A stretch of DNA of 64,000 nucleotides, from contig NZ_CP092483.1 in assembly GCF_022429625.1 (NCBI RefSeq), positions 1,488,001-1,552,000 of the forward strand, in the 5' to 3' direction. The stretch's first letter is position 1. Every line of letters begins with the position of its first letter. The notes under the pieces are model-generated. The model saw nothing but the letters and a program-made list of their open reading frames with translations, was not told where the DNA came from and searched no databases. Positions 34,547 through 43,291 of this stretch are shown in pieces. A program made the translations under genes and the position numbers. This DNA is from Devosia lacusdianchii (lineage in GTDB: Bacteria > Pseudomonadota > Alphaproteobacteria > Rhizobiales > Devosiaceae).

Positions 34547-35370
34547 ATGGCTTCCGCCTCAAACCGGCGATGCGACGCATAGAGCAACGCCGACTGCCGC
34601 ACCAGATCAAGCTCCAACCCATCCTGCGCCACCGTGGCCTCGATGATGCCGAACACCCCAGATACGGCATCCGCCAACGATTCTGGCGTGGCTTTGCCCC
34701 GGAGCGTTGCCGACACAAACAGCGACGCAAGTAGATCGCCGGTGCCCGACGCCTTGGTTGACAGGGCAGGGGTCGTCGCCTGCCAAGCGCCATCCTGCGT
34801 CACGGCCGTGGTGATGATGGTCTGGTCGGTGGGACTTCCGGTCACCAGCACCACCCGCTTGCCCAGCTTCCGCGCCGCTGCCACCAGTTCGGCTTTGCCC
34901 GCACTCGCCCGTCCGACCAGCGCGTCAAACTCAAACCGGTTGGGCGTCAACACGTCCGCCAGCGGCACCAATTGCCTGGTGATCGCCTCGCGAACCTCTG
35001 GCTTCACATAAAAGCCCGGCCTGAAATCCCCCATGACCGGATCGCAGACATAGAGCAGCCCGGGATTCCTGGCCTTGGCCCGCGTTACGAAATCCACCAC
35101 CACGGCGGCAATCTCAGGCGAACCAATATAGCCCGTCATCAGCACGCGGGACGCCTCGACCAGTCCGCGATCCTCCAGCCCGGCCAAAAGGTCACGCACC
35201 AAACCGGCGTCCAACACGCTGCCCTTGACGCTCGGATAGGCGGGATGGTTGCTCAGCAGCACCGTCGGCACGGCAGCAACCTCGAAGCCTGCCAACTGCA
35301 GCGGAAACACCGCAGCGCTATTGCCGACATGGCCGTGGATGACCTGGGACTGGATGGATATGACGCTCAT
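34543..35370 (-). CDS. pdxY: Pyridoxal kinase PdxY
   Basis: 275 residues, usual for PdxY. The N-terminus MSVISIQSQVIHGHVGNSAA and LLSNHPAYPS match the family, as do YVCDPVMGD and the C-terminal anion-hole motif KASGTGDLLASLF with its catalytic Asp. It phosphorylates pyridoxal (and related vitamers) in the B6 salvage pathway. It is divergent from a Dpp-type importer operon whose last gene encodes a pyridoxamine-pyruvate-aminotransferase-like enzyme, which suggests a common vitamin B6 theme. Confidence 0.92.
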   Translation of the reverse strand: MSVISIQSQVIHGHVGNSAAVFPLQLAGFEVAAVPTVLLSNHPAYPSVKGSVLDAGLVRDLLAGLEDRGLVEASRVLMTGYIGSPEIAAVVVDFVTRAKARNPGLLYVCDPVMGDFRPGFYVKPEVREAITRQLVPLADVLTPNRFEFDALVGRASAGKAELVAAARKLGKRVVLVTGSPTDQTIITTAVTQDGAWQATTPALSTKASGTGDLLASLFVSATLRGKATPESLADAVSGVFGIIEATVAQDGLELDLVRQSALLYASHRRFEAEAI

Positions 35371-35438
35371 CTTATGCCGATCGAAGTGTGTGCTAAGTTC
35401 CCGAACCTGGGCGTGTTCGGCAGAATTTTCTAGGCCAC

Positions 35439-35490
35439 GACTAAATGGCTAGAAAGCCATCTCTGGCGTAACCCGACTAAAGGACTAGAG
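35439..35490. promoter_or_regulatory. Direct-repeat operator between pdxY and the importer operon
   Basis: GACTAAATGGCTAGAA (35439-35454) and GACTAAAGGACTAGAG (35475-35490) match at 13 of 16 positions and are offset by 36 bp. Each is preceded by CNC. MocR/GabR-type regulators typically bind two direct repeats a few helical turns apart. A perfect inverted repeat ATGGCT-AGAA-AGCCAT (35445-35460) overlaps the first copy. No MocR gene is in the window. Confidence 0.6.
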
Positions 35491-35528
35491 TAACCGTCAA
35501 TAACGCAATTCTGGCAAGGGCATAGCAC

Positions 35529-37139
35529 ATGACCAAATTCCTCGTTAGCCGGCGTACTCTGTTGGGCGCGACCGCCGCGCTACTGGCGTCCACGGCGCTG
35601 CCGCGTGCCGCCTTTGCCCAGGATGCCGTAAAGGGCGGTCGCCTCATCGTCGCCGCCGACTCTGAGCCGCGCAATCTCAACCCGGCCATCGTCGCGTCCA
35701 ACGGCGTCTTCTTCATCGCCAGCAAGGTCATCGAGCCGCTGGCTGAGGCCTCTTTCGACGGTGAGAATGGTCTCGCGCCGCGCCTTGCTACCGCCTGGAC
35801 CGGTTCCGAAGACGGCCTTTCCGCCACCTTCACCCTGCGCGAAGGCGTCACCTGGCACGATGGCAAGCCCTTCACGTCCGAAGACGTCGCCTTCTCGGCG
35901 CTCAACGTGTGGAAGCCGCTGCAAAATCTCGGCCGCCTTGTCTTCGCCAACCTCGAAGCCGTCGATACGCCCGATCCACTGACCGCAATCTTCCGCTTCT
36001 CCAAGCCGACGCCCTTCCAGCTCATCCGCAACGCGCTGCCCGCCACCACGAGCGTGCTGCCCAAGCACCTCTATGAAGGCACCGACATTCCCGAGAATCC
36101 GGCCAATGCCCAGCTCGTCGGCACCGGACCCTTCAAGTTCACCGAGTACAAGCCCGGCGAGTATTATCTCCTCAGCCGCAACGAGACCTATTGGGGCGAG
36201 AGCGAGCCCAACCTCGATGAAATCCTCTACCGCGTCCTGCCAGACCGCGCCGCTGCTGCCGGCGCTCTGGAAGCCGAGGAAATTCACCTCGCCGCTTTCT
36301 CCGCCGTACCGTTGGCCGACCTCGCCCGAATCGGCGAAGTCGAGGGCATCGAAGTCATCTCCAAGGGCTATGAAGGCCTGACCTATCAGCTCGTGGTCGA
36401 AATCAACCACCGCACCGAGCAACTGGCCAACCTCAAGGTCCGCCAAGCCATCGCCCACGCCATCGACAAGCAGTTCGTGGTCGATACCATCTTCCTCGGC
36501 TACGCCACTGCCGCCACCGGCATCGTCCCGCAGAACGCGCCCGAATTCTACAACCCCGAAACGCCGCAATATGCCTTCGACGTCGACAAGGCCAACGCCC
36601 TGCTCGACGAAGCCGGCTACCCCCGGGCCGCCGACGGCAACCGCTTCACCCTGCGCCTGCTGCCCGCGCCATACTTCAACGAGACCCGCCAGTTCGGCGA
36701 CTATCTCCGCCAGGCCCTGGCCGAGATCGGCATCGACGCCCAGATCGCCAACAATGACAGCGCTGCCCACCAGCAGGCGGTCTACACCGACCATGCGTTC
36801 GATCTGGCCATCGCTCCGCCGGTCTTCCGCGGCGATCCGGCCATCTCGACCACCATCCTTCTCCGCACTGCGACGGCTGAAGGCGTACCCTTCTCCAACC
36901 AGGGCGGCTACAGCAACACGGCGCTCGATACGCTGATCGATGATGCCCTGATCGCCGTCGACGAGGAGGAACGCACCGCGCTCTACAACGAGGTCCAGGT
37001 CGTGGCAGCCGAGGACCTGCCGCTGATCAACGTCGCCGAGTGGGGCTTCATCACCGTGGCCCGCACCAGCGTCCACAACGTTTCCAACAATCCCCGCTGG
37101 GCCGTCTCGAACTGGTCCGACACCTGGATCGACGGCTAG
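35529..37139 (+). CDS. ABC importer substrate-binding protein, family 5 (DppA-like), Tat signal
   Basis: 536 residues. The N-terminus has a twin-arginine signal (SRRTLLGATAALLAS, cleavage near AFAQ), so it is probably exported folded. Family 5 features follow: LAEASFDGENGLAPRLATAW, REGVTWHDGKPFTSEDVAF and GTGPFKFTEY. It is the first gene of an operon with two permeases, two ATPases and a class V aminotransferase. The ligand is unknown; the pdxY and aminotransferase context points to a B6 vitamer or an amine rather than a peptide. Confidence 0.88.
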   Translation: MTKFLVSRRTLLGATAALLASTALPRAAFAQDAVKGGRLIVAADSEPRNLNPAIVASNGVFFIASKVIEPLAEASFDGENGLAPRLATAWTGSEDGLSATFTLREGVTWHDGKPFTSEDVAFSALNVWKPLQNLGRLVFANLEAVDTPDPLTAIFRFSKPTPFQLIRNALPATTSVLPKHLYEGTDIPENPANAQLVGTGPFKFTEYKPGEYYLLSRNETYWGESEPNLDEILYRVLPDRAAAAGALEAEEIHLAAFSAVPLADLARIGEVEGIEVISKGYEGLTYQLVVEINHRTEQLANLKVRQAIAHAIDKQFVVDTIFLGYATAATGIVPQNAPEFYNPETPQYAFDVDKANALLDEAGYPRAADGNRFTLRLLPAPYFNETRQFGDYLRQALAEIGIDAQIANNDSAAHQQAVYTDHAFDLAIAPPVFRGDPAISTTILLRTATAEGVPFSNQGGYSNTALDTLIDDALIAVDEEERTALYNEVQVVAAEDLPLINVAEWGFITVARTSVHNVSNNPRWAVSNWSDTWIDG

Positions 37140-37167
37140 TCCCGAGCTCCGGCCTCTCAGTTGTCCA

Positions 37168-37309
37168 CCCTCCCCCTTGTGGGGAGGGAAGCGAGATAGG
37201 ACTTAGCGTGAGCCAAGTCCGTTAAATCGAGCAGGGTGGGGGTATCTCTCCGCGAGTCCGGCGTGCAAGCATATCCCCACCCTTGATCCCTCCCCACAAG
37301 GGGGAGGGA
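37168..37309. repeat. Long-range perfect inverted repeat in the importer operon
   Basis: Two 22-bp arms (37168-37189 and 37288-37309) are exact reverse complements, with about 98 bp between. Each arm is also nearly self-complementary around a CTTGTGGGG / CCCCACAAG core. It fills the gap between the binding-protein and first permease genes and looks like a non-coding mobile palindromic element. Confidence 0.85.
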
Positions 37310-37336
37310 GACGACTGAAACCACCGGAATAACCCC

Positions 37337-38326
37337 TTGCACCGTGCCGGCAAACTCGTCCTCCGCCGCCTGGTCGGCAGCATCCCGGTGCTGCTGATTG
37401 TGCTCGTCGGTACCTTCTTCCTGCTTGAACTCGCCTCCGGCGATGCTGTCGACGCCTACCTCGTCTCGACCGGCGGTGGCGATGCCGCCCTCGTCGAAAC
37501 CCTCCGCGCCAATTGGGGCCTCGACCAATCCCCAATCACCCGCCTCGGCCTCTATCTCTGGAACGTCCTCCACCTCGATTTCGGCTACTCAGTCCTGCTC
37601 AATCGCCCCATCCTGACCGTGGTGCTCGAGCGCCTCCCCAACACGCTCCTGCTCATGGGCAGCGCGGTCGCCCTGTCCTTCGGCATCGGCTCGCTCCTCG
37701 GCATAGCCGCCGGCTCCCGACCCGGCAGCGCCCGCGATCGGCTGCTGTCCATCGGTTCGCTCGCCCTCTACGCCGTTCCGAGTTTCTGGCTCGGTCTCGT
37801 GCTAGTGGTGGTGTTCTCCGTCCAACTCCGCTGGCTGCCGCTCTCAGGCATCGAAACCCTCGCCTCCGGCAAGGCCGGCCTCGACCGCGCCCTCGATATC
37901 ATCAGGCACCTCGTCCTCCCGGTTGGTGCGCTGGCCCTGATCTATCTCGCGCTTTATCTCCGCCTGATGCGCGCGGGCATGGTCGAGGTCTGGCGCCAGG
38001 ACTTCGTCCTCGCCGCCCGCGCCAAGGGCCTCTCCCGCCGCCGCATCGTCTGGCGCCACGTCGCCCGCAACGCCCTATTGCCGCTTGTCACCATGCTCGG
38101 CCTGCAATCGGCCACCATGCTCGGCGGCAGCGTCGTCATCGAGAGCGTCTTCTCCATCCCCGGCCTCGGCCGCCTGGCCCAGGAAGCCGTCTCTGGCCGT
38201 GATACCCCATTACTCATGGGCATCATCGTCATCAGCGCCGTGCTGGTGATCCTCACCAACCTCATCGTGGACGTCGTCTACGCCTTCCTCGACCCACGCG
38301 TCGGCGCCAGCGAGGCCAGCGCATGA
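37337..38326 (+). CDS. ABC importer permease (DppB type)
   Basis: 329 residues with six membrane helices. DppB-type motifs are ANWGLDQSPITRLGLYL, HLDFGYSVLLNRPI and the EAA-like loop DFVLAARAKGLSRRRIVWRH. The start is a TTG at 37337; no better-placed ATG is seen. It overlaps the next gene by 4 bp. Confidence 0.88.
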   Translation: MHRAGKLVLRRLVGSIPVLLIVLVGTFFLLELASGDAVDAYLVSTGGGDAALVETLRANWGLDQSPITRLGLYLWNVLHLDFGYSVLLNRPILTVVLERLPNTLLLMGSAVALSFGIGSLLGIAAGSRPGSARDRLLSIGSLALYAVPSFWLGLVLVVVFSVQLRWLPLSGIETLASGKAGLDRALDIIRHLVLPVGALALIYLALYLRLMRAGMVEVWRQDFVLAARAKGLSRRRIVWRHVARNALLPLVTMLGLQSATMLGGSVVIESVFSIPGLGRLAQEAVSGRDTPLLMGIIVISAVLVILTNLIVDVVYAFLDPRVGASEASA

Positions 38327-39147
38327 TGGCCCGCTTCGCCAAATCCCCCGAAGGCCTGTTCGGCGCCGCCGTGCTCGCCGTGCTCATCGTCATCGCTCTC
38401 GGCGCGCCGCTATTCTTCCCGCGCGATCCGCTGTCCATCGTCGGCCCCGCACTCACCGCTCCCTTCACCGATTGGGCGCTTCCCCTCGGCACCGATCGCC
38501 TCGGCCGCAACGTCCTCGCCGGCCTCGTCCACGGCGCTCGTGCATCCCTGCTGGTCGGCTTCGCCGCTACCATCGCGGCCATCATCATCGGTGCCAGCGT
38601 CGGCACCATTGCCGGTTTCGCCGGTGGCCTCGTCGACGAAATCCTCATGCGCATCGTCGACGCGTTCCAGACAGTGCCCGGCTTTCTCCTTGCCTTGGCC
38701 TTCGTCAGCGTCATCGGCGCGTCTCTGCCCGTCGTCGTCCTCGCCATCGCCCTCGGCGCCTGGACCGGCCCCGCGCGCCTCGCCCGCGCCGAAGTCCTCT
38801 CCCTGCGCGAACGCGACTATGTCGCCGCCGCCCGCGTCATCGGCATGCATCCCGCCGAGATCGCCTTCCGCGAAATCCTGCCCAACGCCCTGGCGCCCGT
38901 CCTCGCCCTCAGCGCCGTCATCGTCGCCGGCGCCATCCTAACCGAGGCGGCGCTGTCCTTCCTCGGCCTCGGCGATCCAAACATCGTCACCTGGGGCTCG
39001 ATGATCGCAGAGGGCAGGGCGGTCCTGCGCTCCTCGCCCTTCTTGTCGATCATCCCTGGTCTCGCGCTGGTGATCACCGTCCTCGGCGTCTACCTCTTCG
39101 GCGAGGGCCTCGCCGAAGCCCTCAGCCGCCGCCGGGTGCGGCTATGA
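38323..39147 (+). CDS. ABC importer permease (DppC type)
   Basis: 274 residues. DppC signatures are PLGTDRLGRNVLAGLVHGAR and the cytoplasmic loop DYVAAARVIGMHPAEIAFRE. About six membrane helices. It overlaps both neighbours by 4 bp (ATGA type), a tightly coupled operon. Confidence 0.9.
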   Translation: MMARFAKSPEGLFGAAVLAVLIVIALGAPLFFPRDPLSIVGPALTAPFTDWALPLGTDRLGRNVLAGLVHGARASLLVGFAATIAAIIIGASVGTIAGFAGGLVDEILMRIVDAFQTVPGFLLALAFVSVIGASLPVVVLAIALGAWTGPARLARAEVLSLRERDYVAAARVIGMHPAEIAFREILPNALAPVLALSAVIVAGAILTEAALSFLGLGDPNIVTWGSMIAEGRAVLRSSPFLSIIPGLALVITVLGVYLFGEGLAEALSRRRVRL

Positions 39148-39914
39148 CCGTCCTTGCTGATATCACCGACCTCAGCGTCCATTTCGGCGCAACCGCCGCC
39201 CTGGACGGCGTGACGCTGACCATCAACGCCGGCGAACGCCTCGCCATCATCGGCGAAAGCGGCTCCGGCAAAAGCACCCTCGCTCTCGCTCTCGCGGGTC
39301 TTCTCCCCGCATCCGCCCGGCAATCCGGCAGCATCAACTGGCCGCAGGGCAAACCCACACTTGGCCGCGATATCGGCATGGTCTTCCAGGATCCATCCTC
39401 CAGCCTCGATCCAGTCCTGACCATTGGCGAACAGGTCGCCGAAGGCGCCGTCGCTCATCTCGGTTCCGATTGGAAAGCCGCCCACCTCCGCGCCCGCGAC
39501 CTGCTGGCCCGCGTAAAACTGCCCGATCCCGATAGCCTGCTCCGCGCCCATCCGCACCAGCTCTCCGGCGGCCAGCGCCAGCGCGTCGCCATCGCCGCTG
39601 CCATCGCGGCCAACCCCAAATTCCTGATCGCCGACGAGGCCACCAGCGCCCTCGACACCATCGTGCAAGCCGAAATCGTCGCGCTGCTGACCAGCCTCGT
39701 GGACGAAGCGGGCATGACCCTGCTCTTCATCACCCATGACATCGCCTTGGCCTCCGGCCTCGCCGACCGCATCGCCGTGTTTCGCCAGGCCAGGCTCGTC
39801 GAACGCGGCCCAACCGCCGACATTATCCTGCGCCCGCGCGAGCCCTACACCGCCGCGCTCCTCGGAGCCCATCTCGACCTGAGCACGCCCCCCTTGATCG
39901 GGACTGGCGCATGA
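39144..39914 (+). CDS. ABC importer ATPase (DppD type)
   Basis: 256 residues from the ATG at 39144 that overlaps the permease stop. Walker A GESGSGKST, Q-loop MVFQDP, signature [12 protein letters not shown], Walker B FLIADEATSALD and H-loop FITHD are all present. It is shorter than many DppD proteins and lacks their long C-terminal cysteine-containing tail. Confidence 0.9.
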   Translation: MTVLADITDLSVHFGATAALDGVTLTINAGERLAIIGESGSGKSTLALALAGLLPASARQSGSINWPQGKPTLGRDIGMVFQDPSSSLDPVLTIGEQVAEGAVAHLGSDWKAAHLRARDLLARVKLPDPDSLLRAHPHQLSGGQRQRVAIAAAIAANPKFLIADEATSALDTIVQAEIVALLTSLVDEAGMTLLFITHDIALASGLADRIAVFRQARLVERGPTADIILRPREPYTAALLGAHLDLSTPPLIGTGA

Positions 39915-40690
39915 CCGACCTTCTCACCGCCAAGAACCTCAGCAAATCCTTCCGCCGCTCCGGCGCACGTCTCGCCGCCGTGACCGACGCCAGCTTCTCC
40001 ATCGCGTCAGGCGAAACTCTCGGCATCGTCGGCCCCTCTGGCAGCGGCAAGACCACGCTCGCGCGCCTGATCATGCGGCTGGTCGAAGCCGATGGCGGCA
40101 CCCTGCAATTCGAGGGCATCGATCTTCTCGCCCTCCGCGGCGCTGCCCTCCGCGCCACGCGCAAGCGCCTCCAGATGGTGTTTCAGGACCCGCTCGCCGC
40201 GCTGAACCCGCGCGCCAGCGTCGCCGACGTCATCGCCGATCCCCTGCGCGTCCATCGCCTTGCCACCCGCGCCGATCGCCCCGCCGCCATCGCCCGCCTG
40301 CTCGACCGCGTCGGCCTGCCAACAAACCTCGCCACCCGCGCCGTCCACGAAATCTCCGGCGGCCAGCGCCAGCGTGTCGCTATCGCCCGCGCCCTCGCCA
40401 CCCAGCCGCGCCTGATCGTGCTCGACGAGGCCGTCTCCGCGCTCGACGTCTCCGTCCGCGCCCATATCCTCAGGCTATTGGTCGATCTCCAGGCCGAAAC
40501 CGGCGTCAGCTACATCTTCGTCTCGCACGATATCGCGGTGGTCCGCGCCATCGCGCATCGCGTCGCCATCATGGAGCGCGGCCGCATCGTCGAAACCGGC
40601 CCGACCGCCCAGGTAATCGCCGCGCCACAATCGGAGACGGGCAGGGCGCTCCTCGCCGCCGTGCCGCGCCTCCTCCAGCCACAGGACTGA
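39911..40690 (+). CDS. ABC importer ATPase (DppF type)
   Basis: 259 residues with Walker A GPSGSGKTT, Q-loop MVFQDPLAALNPR, signature ISGGQRQRVAIARAL, Walker B LIVLDEAVSALD and H-loop FVSHD. It forms the ATPase heterodimer with the preceding gene (4-bp overlap) and sits 2 bp before the aminotransferase gene. Confidence 0.92.
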   Translation: MTDLLTAKNLSKSFRRSGARLAAVTDASFSIASGETLGIVGPSGSGKTTLARLIMRLVEADGGTLQFEGIDLLALRGAALRATRKRLQMVFQDPLAALNPRASVADVIADPLRVHRLATRADRPAAIARLLDRVGLPTNLATRAVHEISGGQRQRVAIARALATQPRLIVLDEAVSALDVSVRAHILRLLVDLQAETGVSYIFVSHDIAVVRAIAHRVAIMERGRIVETGPTAQVIAAPQSETGRALLAAVPRLLQPQD

Positions 40691-40692
40691 CC

Positions 40693-41787
40693 ATGCCGAC
40701 CGCCCCAAACGCGCTGCTCGATCTGCCGCCATTTCCGGCCACTGGCTACGCCGACGTCGCCGACCGTCTCGCCGCGCTGCTTGGCACCAAAAACGACGTG
40801 CTCCTCGTCCAGGGCGAGGCCATCGTCGCCCTCGAAGCGGTAGCGGCCAGCCTGGGCCAACCCGGCCTCCACGCCATCAACATCGTCACCAGCCCCTACG
40901 GTCTCATGTTCTCCAGCTGGCTTCGCCGCGCCGGAACCACGGTGATTGACGTGATCGCCGAACCAGGCCTGCCCATTGCCGTCGACGCCGTCAAAGCCGC
41001 CCTCGACGGCAATCCGCAGGCCGGTTTGCTCGCTCTCGTCCACGCCGAATCCGCCAGCGGCATCCTCAATCCCCTCGAAGATATCGTCGCGCTTGCCCGT
41101 GGGCGCGGTCTGCTCACCGTGGTTGACGCCGTCGCCTCGGCCGGCGGCCACGCCCTCGATGTCGATGCTCTCGGCCTCGACGTGGTCGTCACCGGCCCAC
41201 AAAAATCGCTCGGCGGCTCCCCGGGCCTGTCGACCATAGCGCTCAGCCCAGCCGCCTGGGTTCTAGCCGATCACCCGGCAACGCCCGCCGGCTCCATTCT
41301 GTCGCTGCTCGATCACCGCCGCCTCTGGCTCGCTACCGGTAGGGGCGTCTTGCCGGGCATGCCCTCCGCCCTGGAATTCTGGGCCCTTGCCGCCGCCCTC
41401 GACCGCGTCGAAGCCGAGACCCTGCCGGCGCTCATCGCTCGCCATGTCCGGGCCGCCGATGCCACACGTCTCGGGTTGGCCGCGCTGGGTCTCGCCCCTT
41501 GGGTTGCGCCCGAACACGCTTCCAACCTGGTCACCGCGGCCTTGTTGCCGGACCACCTCACGGCCTCACAGGTCCTTGCCGCCGCAGGGGACGCACCCGG
41601 TCTTTCAGCAGGCGTGGGGAGCATCGCCGAACGTCTGGTGCGCCTCAACCACACGGGTCCAAACGCAGCGTTTGAGCAGGTCCTCGCCAATGTCGTCGCC
41701 CTTGGCGGCGCGCTGTCGGCATTAGGCGCAGAAGCCGACCTCGGCGCGGCAGCCCGCGCCGTTGCCGCCGCCTACGGCAGGGAATGA
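40693..41787 (+). CDS. Class V aminotransferase resembling pyridoxamine-pyruvate aminotransferase
   Basis: 364 residues, fold type I of the AGXT/SgaA group. The catalytic-type lysine is K171 in VTGPQKSLGGSPG. Other family-like segments are LVQGEAIVALEAVAASL, HAESASGILNPLEDIV, VDAVASAGG and, near the C-terminus, LNHTGPNA. From memory of the Mesorhizobium loti pyridoxamine-pyruvate aminotransferase, these segments align well in order and spacing. That enzyme converts pyridoxamine plus pyruvate to pyridoxal plus alanine. With pdxY next door this would feed pyridoxal to the kinase. An alanine-glyoxylate or serine-glyoxylate type activity is the alternative. Confidence 0.7.
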   Translation: MPTAPNALLDLPPFPATGYADVADRLAALLGTKNDVLLVQGEAIVALEAVAASLGQPGLHAINIVTSPYGLMFSSWLRRAGTTVIDVIAEPGLPIAVDAVKAALDGNPQAGLLALVHAESASGILNPLEDIVALARGRGLLTVVDAVASAGGHALDVDALGLDVVVTGPQKSLGGSPGLSTIALSPAAWVLADHPATPAGSILSLLDHRRLWLATGRGVLPGMPSALEFWALAAALDRVEAETLPALIARHVRAADATRLGLAALGLAPWVAPEHASNLVTAALLPDHLTASQVLAAAGDAPGLSAGVGSIAERLVRLNHTGPNAAFEQVLANVVALGGALSALGAEADLGAAARAVAAAYGRE

Positions 41788-41792
41788 CCGTC

Positions 41793-43061
41793 CTAGATCG
41801 TCCGCGGATTAGACTTCGCCCGCGCCATCTGCCGCTCGATATCAGCCAATAGGCCAGGCAATTCACCCGGCGAGCGGATCGTATAGCGCGGCACTTCATG
41901 GCTGTCGGCGGGAACGTGGCTGCGCTTTTTCGACCAGCTTTGCCAAATGCTGATAATGCCCAGCCTATTGGCGCCGCCGATATCGCGTTCCAGGTGGTTG
42001 CCCACCATCACGATAGCTTCCGCGTCGTCACTGCCGAGGCCCAGCGCGGTCATCGCCTTCTGGAACATGCGCTGATCCGGCTTTTCGCAACCCTCGGCCT
42101 CCGAAATCACCTGCGCGTGGAAATGCGGGCTGATGCCGTGGCCGCCAAGAATGGTGGCAAAGCTGCGCACCCGCCCGTCGGCCACGAGCGCCAGCCGGTA
42201 GCCATCCGCCGCCAGCGACCGGATCATCTCCAAAGCACCCGGTATGAGCCCGGCTTCAATGACGTAGCCCTCGGCGTCGAACTTTTCCGTCGCCTCGTCC
42301 ACCAGCGTGTCGCCGCTATCGAGGAATACCGCCTTGAGCAGCGGCTGTTCGGCGCGAACCTCGGCCAGCACCGCCTTTACCCGTCCGGGAATCCAGCTCG
42401 CGAGATCGTCCCAGCTGCAGAATTCCACCTGCGCCAGATCGAAGTGCCGCCCGAAAGTGAATGTGGGCAGGAACGAGCGCGCCTGCAGATAACGCTTCAC
42501 CGCCCGGTGATCCTCCGGCCCGATGCCCTGAAGCTGGTCGCGGAACATGTCGTTGATCAAAATTCCGGCGCGGCCTGCCAATTCCTGGCATGCGGCCGCC
42601 GTGTGCTGTGCAGTTTTGGTCTGCTCCAGTACGGATACAGTGAAGGCGTGCTTTCCGGGGGTGGAGAGCAGCGTCGGGCGCCCGTCGATCAGCGGCAGCG
42701 AGCTATCAGCATTGCGCATGTCAAACAGCGAGCCATGGGCACTTGCACTGACGGCGACAACCTCGTCGCTGGCACCCAGCTTTACCCAGATATGCTCTAG
42801 CTCGTAGAGGTGCTGAATATCCCAGTCCCACCAGATCGCATATTCGATGACCTTGGTGACGCCGGCGTCGAAGGTGATCGCGAGCGGCGCCGAGGGGGAC
42901 TGCCCGGCCTCGGTCAGCACTGAAACCCCGACCCGTGAGGGCAGGAACGGTTCGTTGTCGCAAAATTGGATGATGGGCGCATGCCGCTTGGCCAGAGCCA
43001 GATCGGCGTCGCTAAGCTGAGCTGTGCTTTCGACATCGGCGGCGCGAAGGGATGACGGCAT
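41793..43061 (-). CDS. Two-domain protein: unrecognised N-terminal domain plus HAD-family hydrolase
   Basis: 422 residues from the ATG at 43061; an upstream in-frame start at 43127 is possible. The N-terminal half (about 1-215) has IIQFCDNEPFLPSRVG, YAIWWDWDIQHLYELEHIWV and SAHGSLFDM. The W-D...EH-W-V pattern recalls Vps62/NPP1-like folds but I cannot assign it. The C-terminal half is a HAD domain: AVFLDSGDTLVDE (motif I), VADGRVRSF, KPDQRMF and IVMVGNHLERDIGGANRLG. In motif I the usual second Asp of DxD is Gly, as in some non-phosphatase HADs. It is convergent with the aminotransferase gene (5-bp gap). Function not known. Confidence 0.7.
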   Translation of the reverse strand: MPSSLRAADVESTAQLSDADLALAKRHAPIIQFCDNEPFLPSRVGVSVLTEAGQSPSAPLAITFDAGVTKVIEYAIWWDWDIQHLYELEHIWVKLGASDEVVAVSASAHGSLFDMRNADSSLPLIDGRPTLLSTPGKHAFTVSVLEQTKTAQHTAAACQELAGRAGILINDMFRDQLQGIGPEDHRAVKRYLQARSFLPTFTFGRHFDLAQVEFCSWDDLASWIPGRVKAVLAEVRAEQPLLKAVFLDSGDTLVDEATEKFDAEGYVIEAGLIPGALEMIRSLAADGYRLALVADGRVRSFATILGGHGISPHFHAQVISEAEGCEKPDQRMFQKAMTALGLGSDDAEAIVMVGNHLERDIGGANRLGIISIWQSWSKKRSHVPADSHEVPRYTIRSPGELPGLLADIERQMARAKSNPRTI

Positions 43062-43177
43062 TTCAACGTTTCCTGGGACTCTGGACTTGTTCCAGATATT
43101 GTAATCGTTTTCAGCTTTTCGCCGCAAGCCGCCTTGTACTGTAATTTTGCCCGGCAGGCGTCCCCGCCCACGATGTC

Positions 43178-43197
43178 ATTCCGGCGAAGGCCGGAAT
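43178..43197. repeat. Palindromic GTCATTCC-type intergenic element
   Basis: ATTCCGGC (43178-43185), loop GAAG, GCCGGAAT (43190-43197), preceded by GTC. It shares its outer motif with the larger palindrome at 46661-46730. Confidence 0.75.
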
Positions 43198-43291
43198 CCA
43201 TCCTGAGATGCCGTCGCGCACGGCGAACGTTGATAGGCTCAAGATGGTCCCGCTCTCCGTCAGATCGCGCCGCACATATGGATGGGAATGT

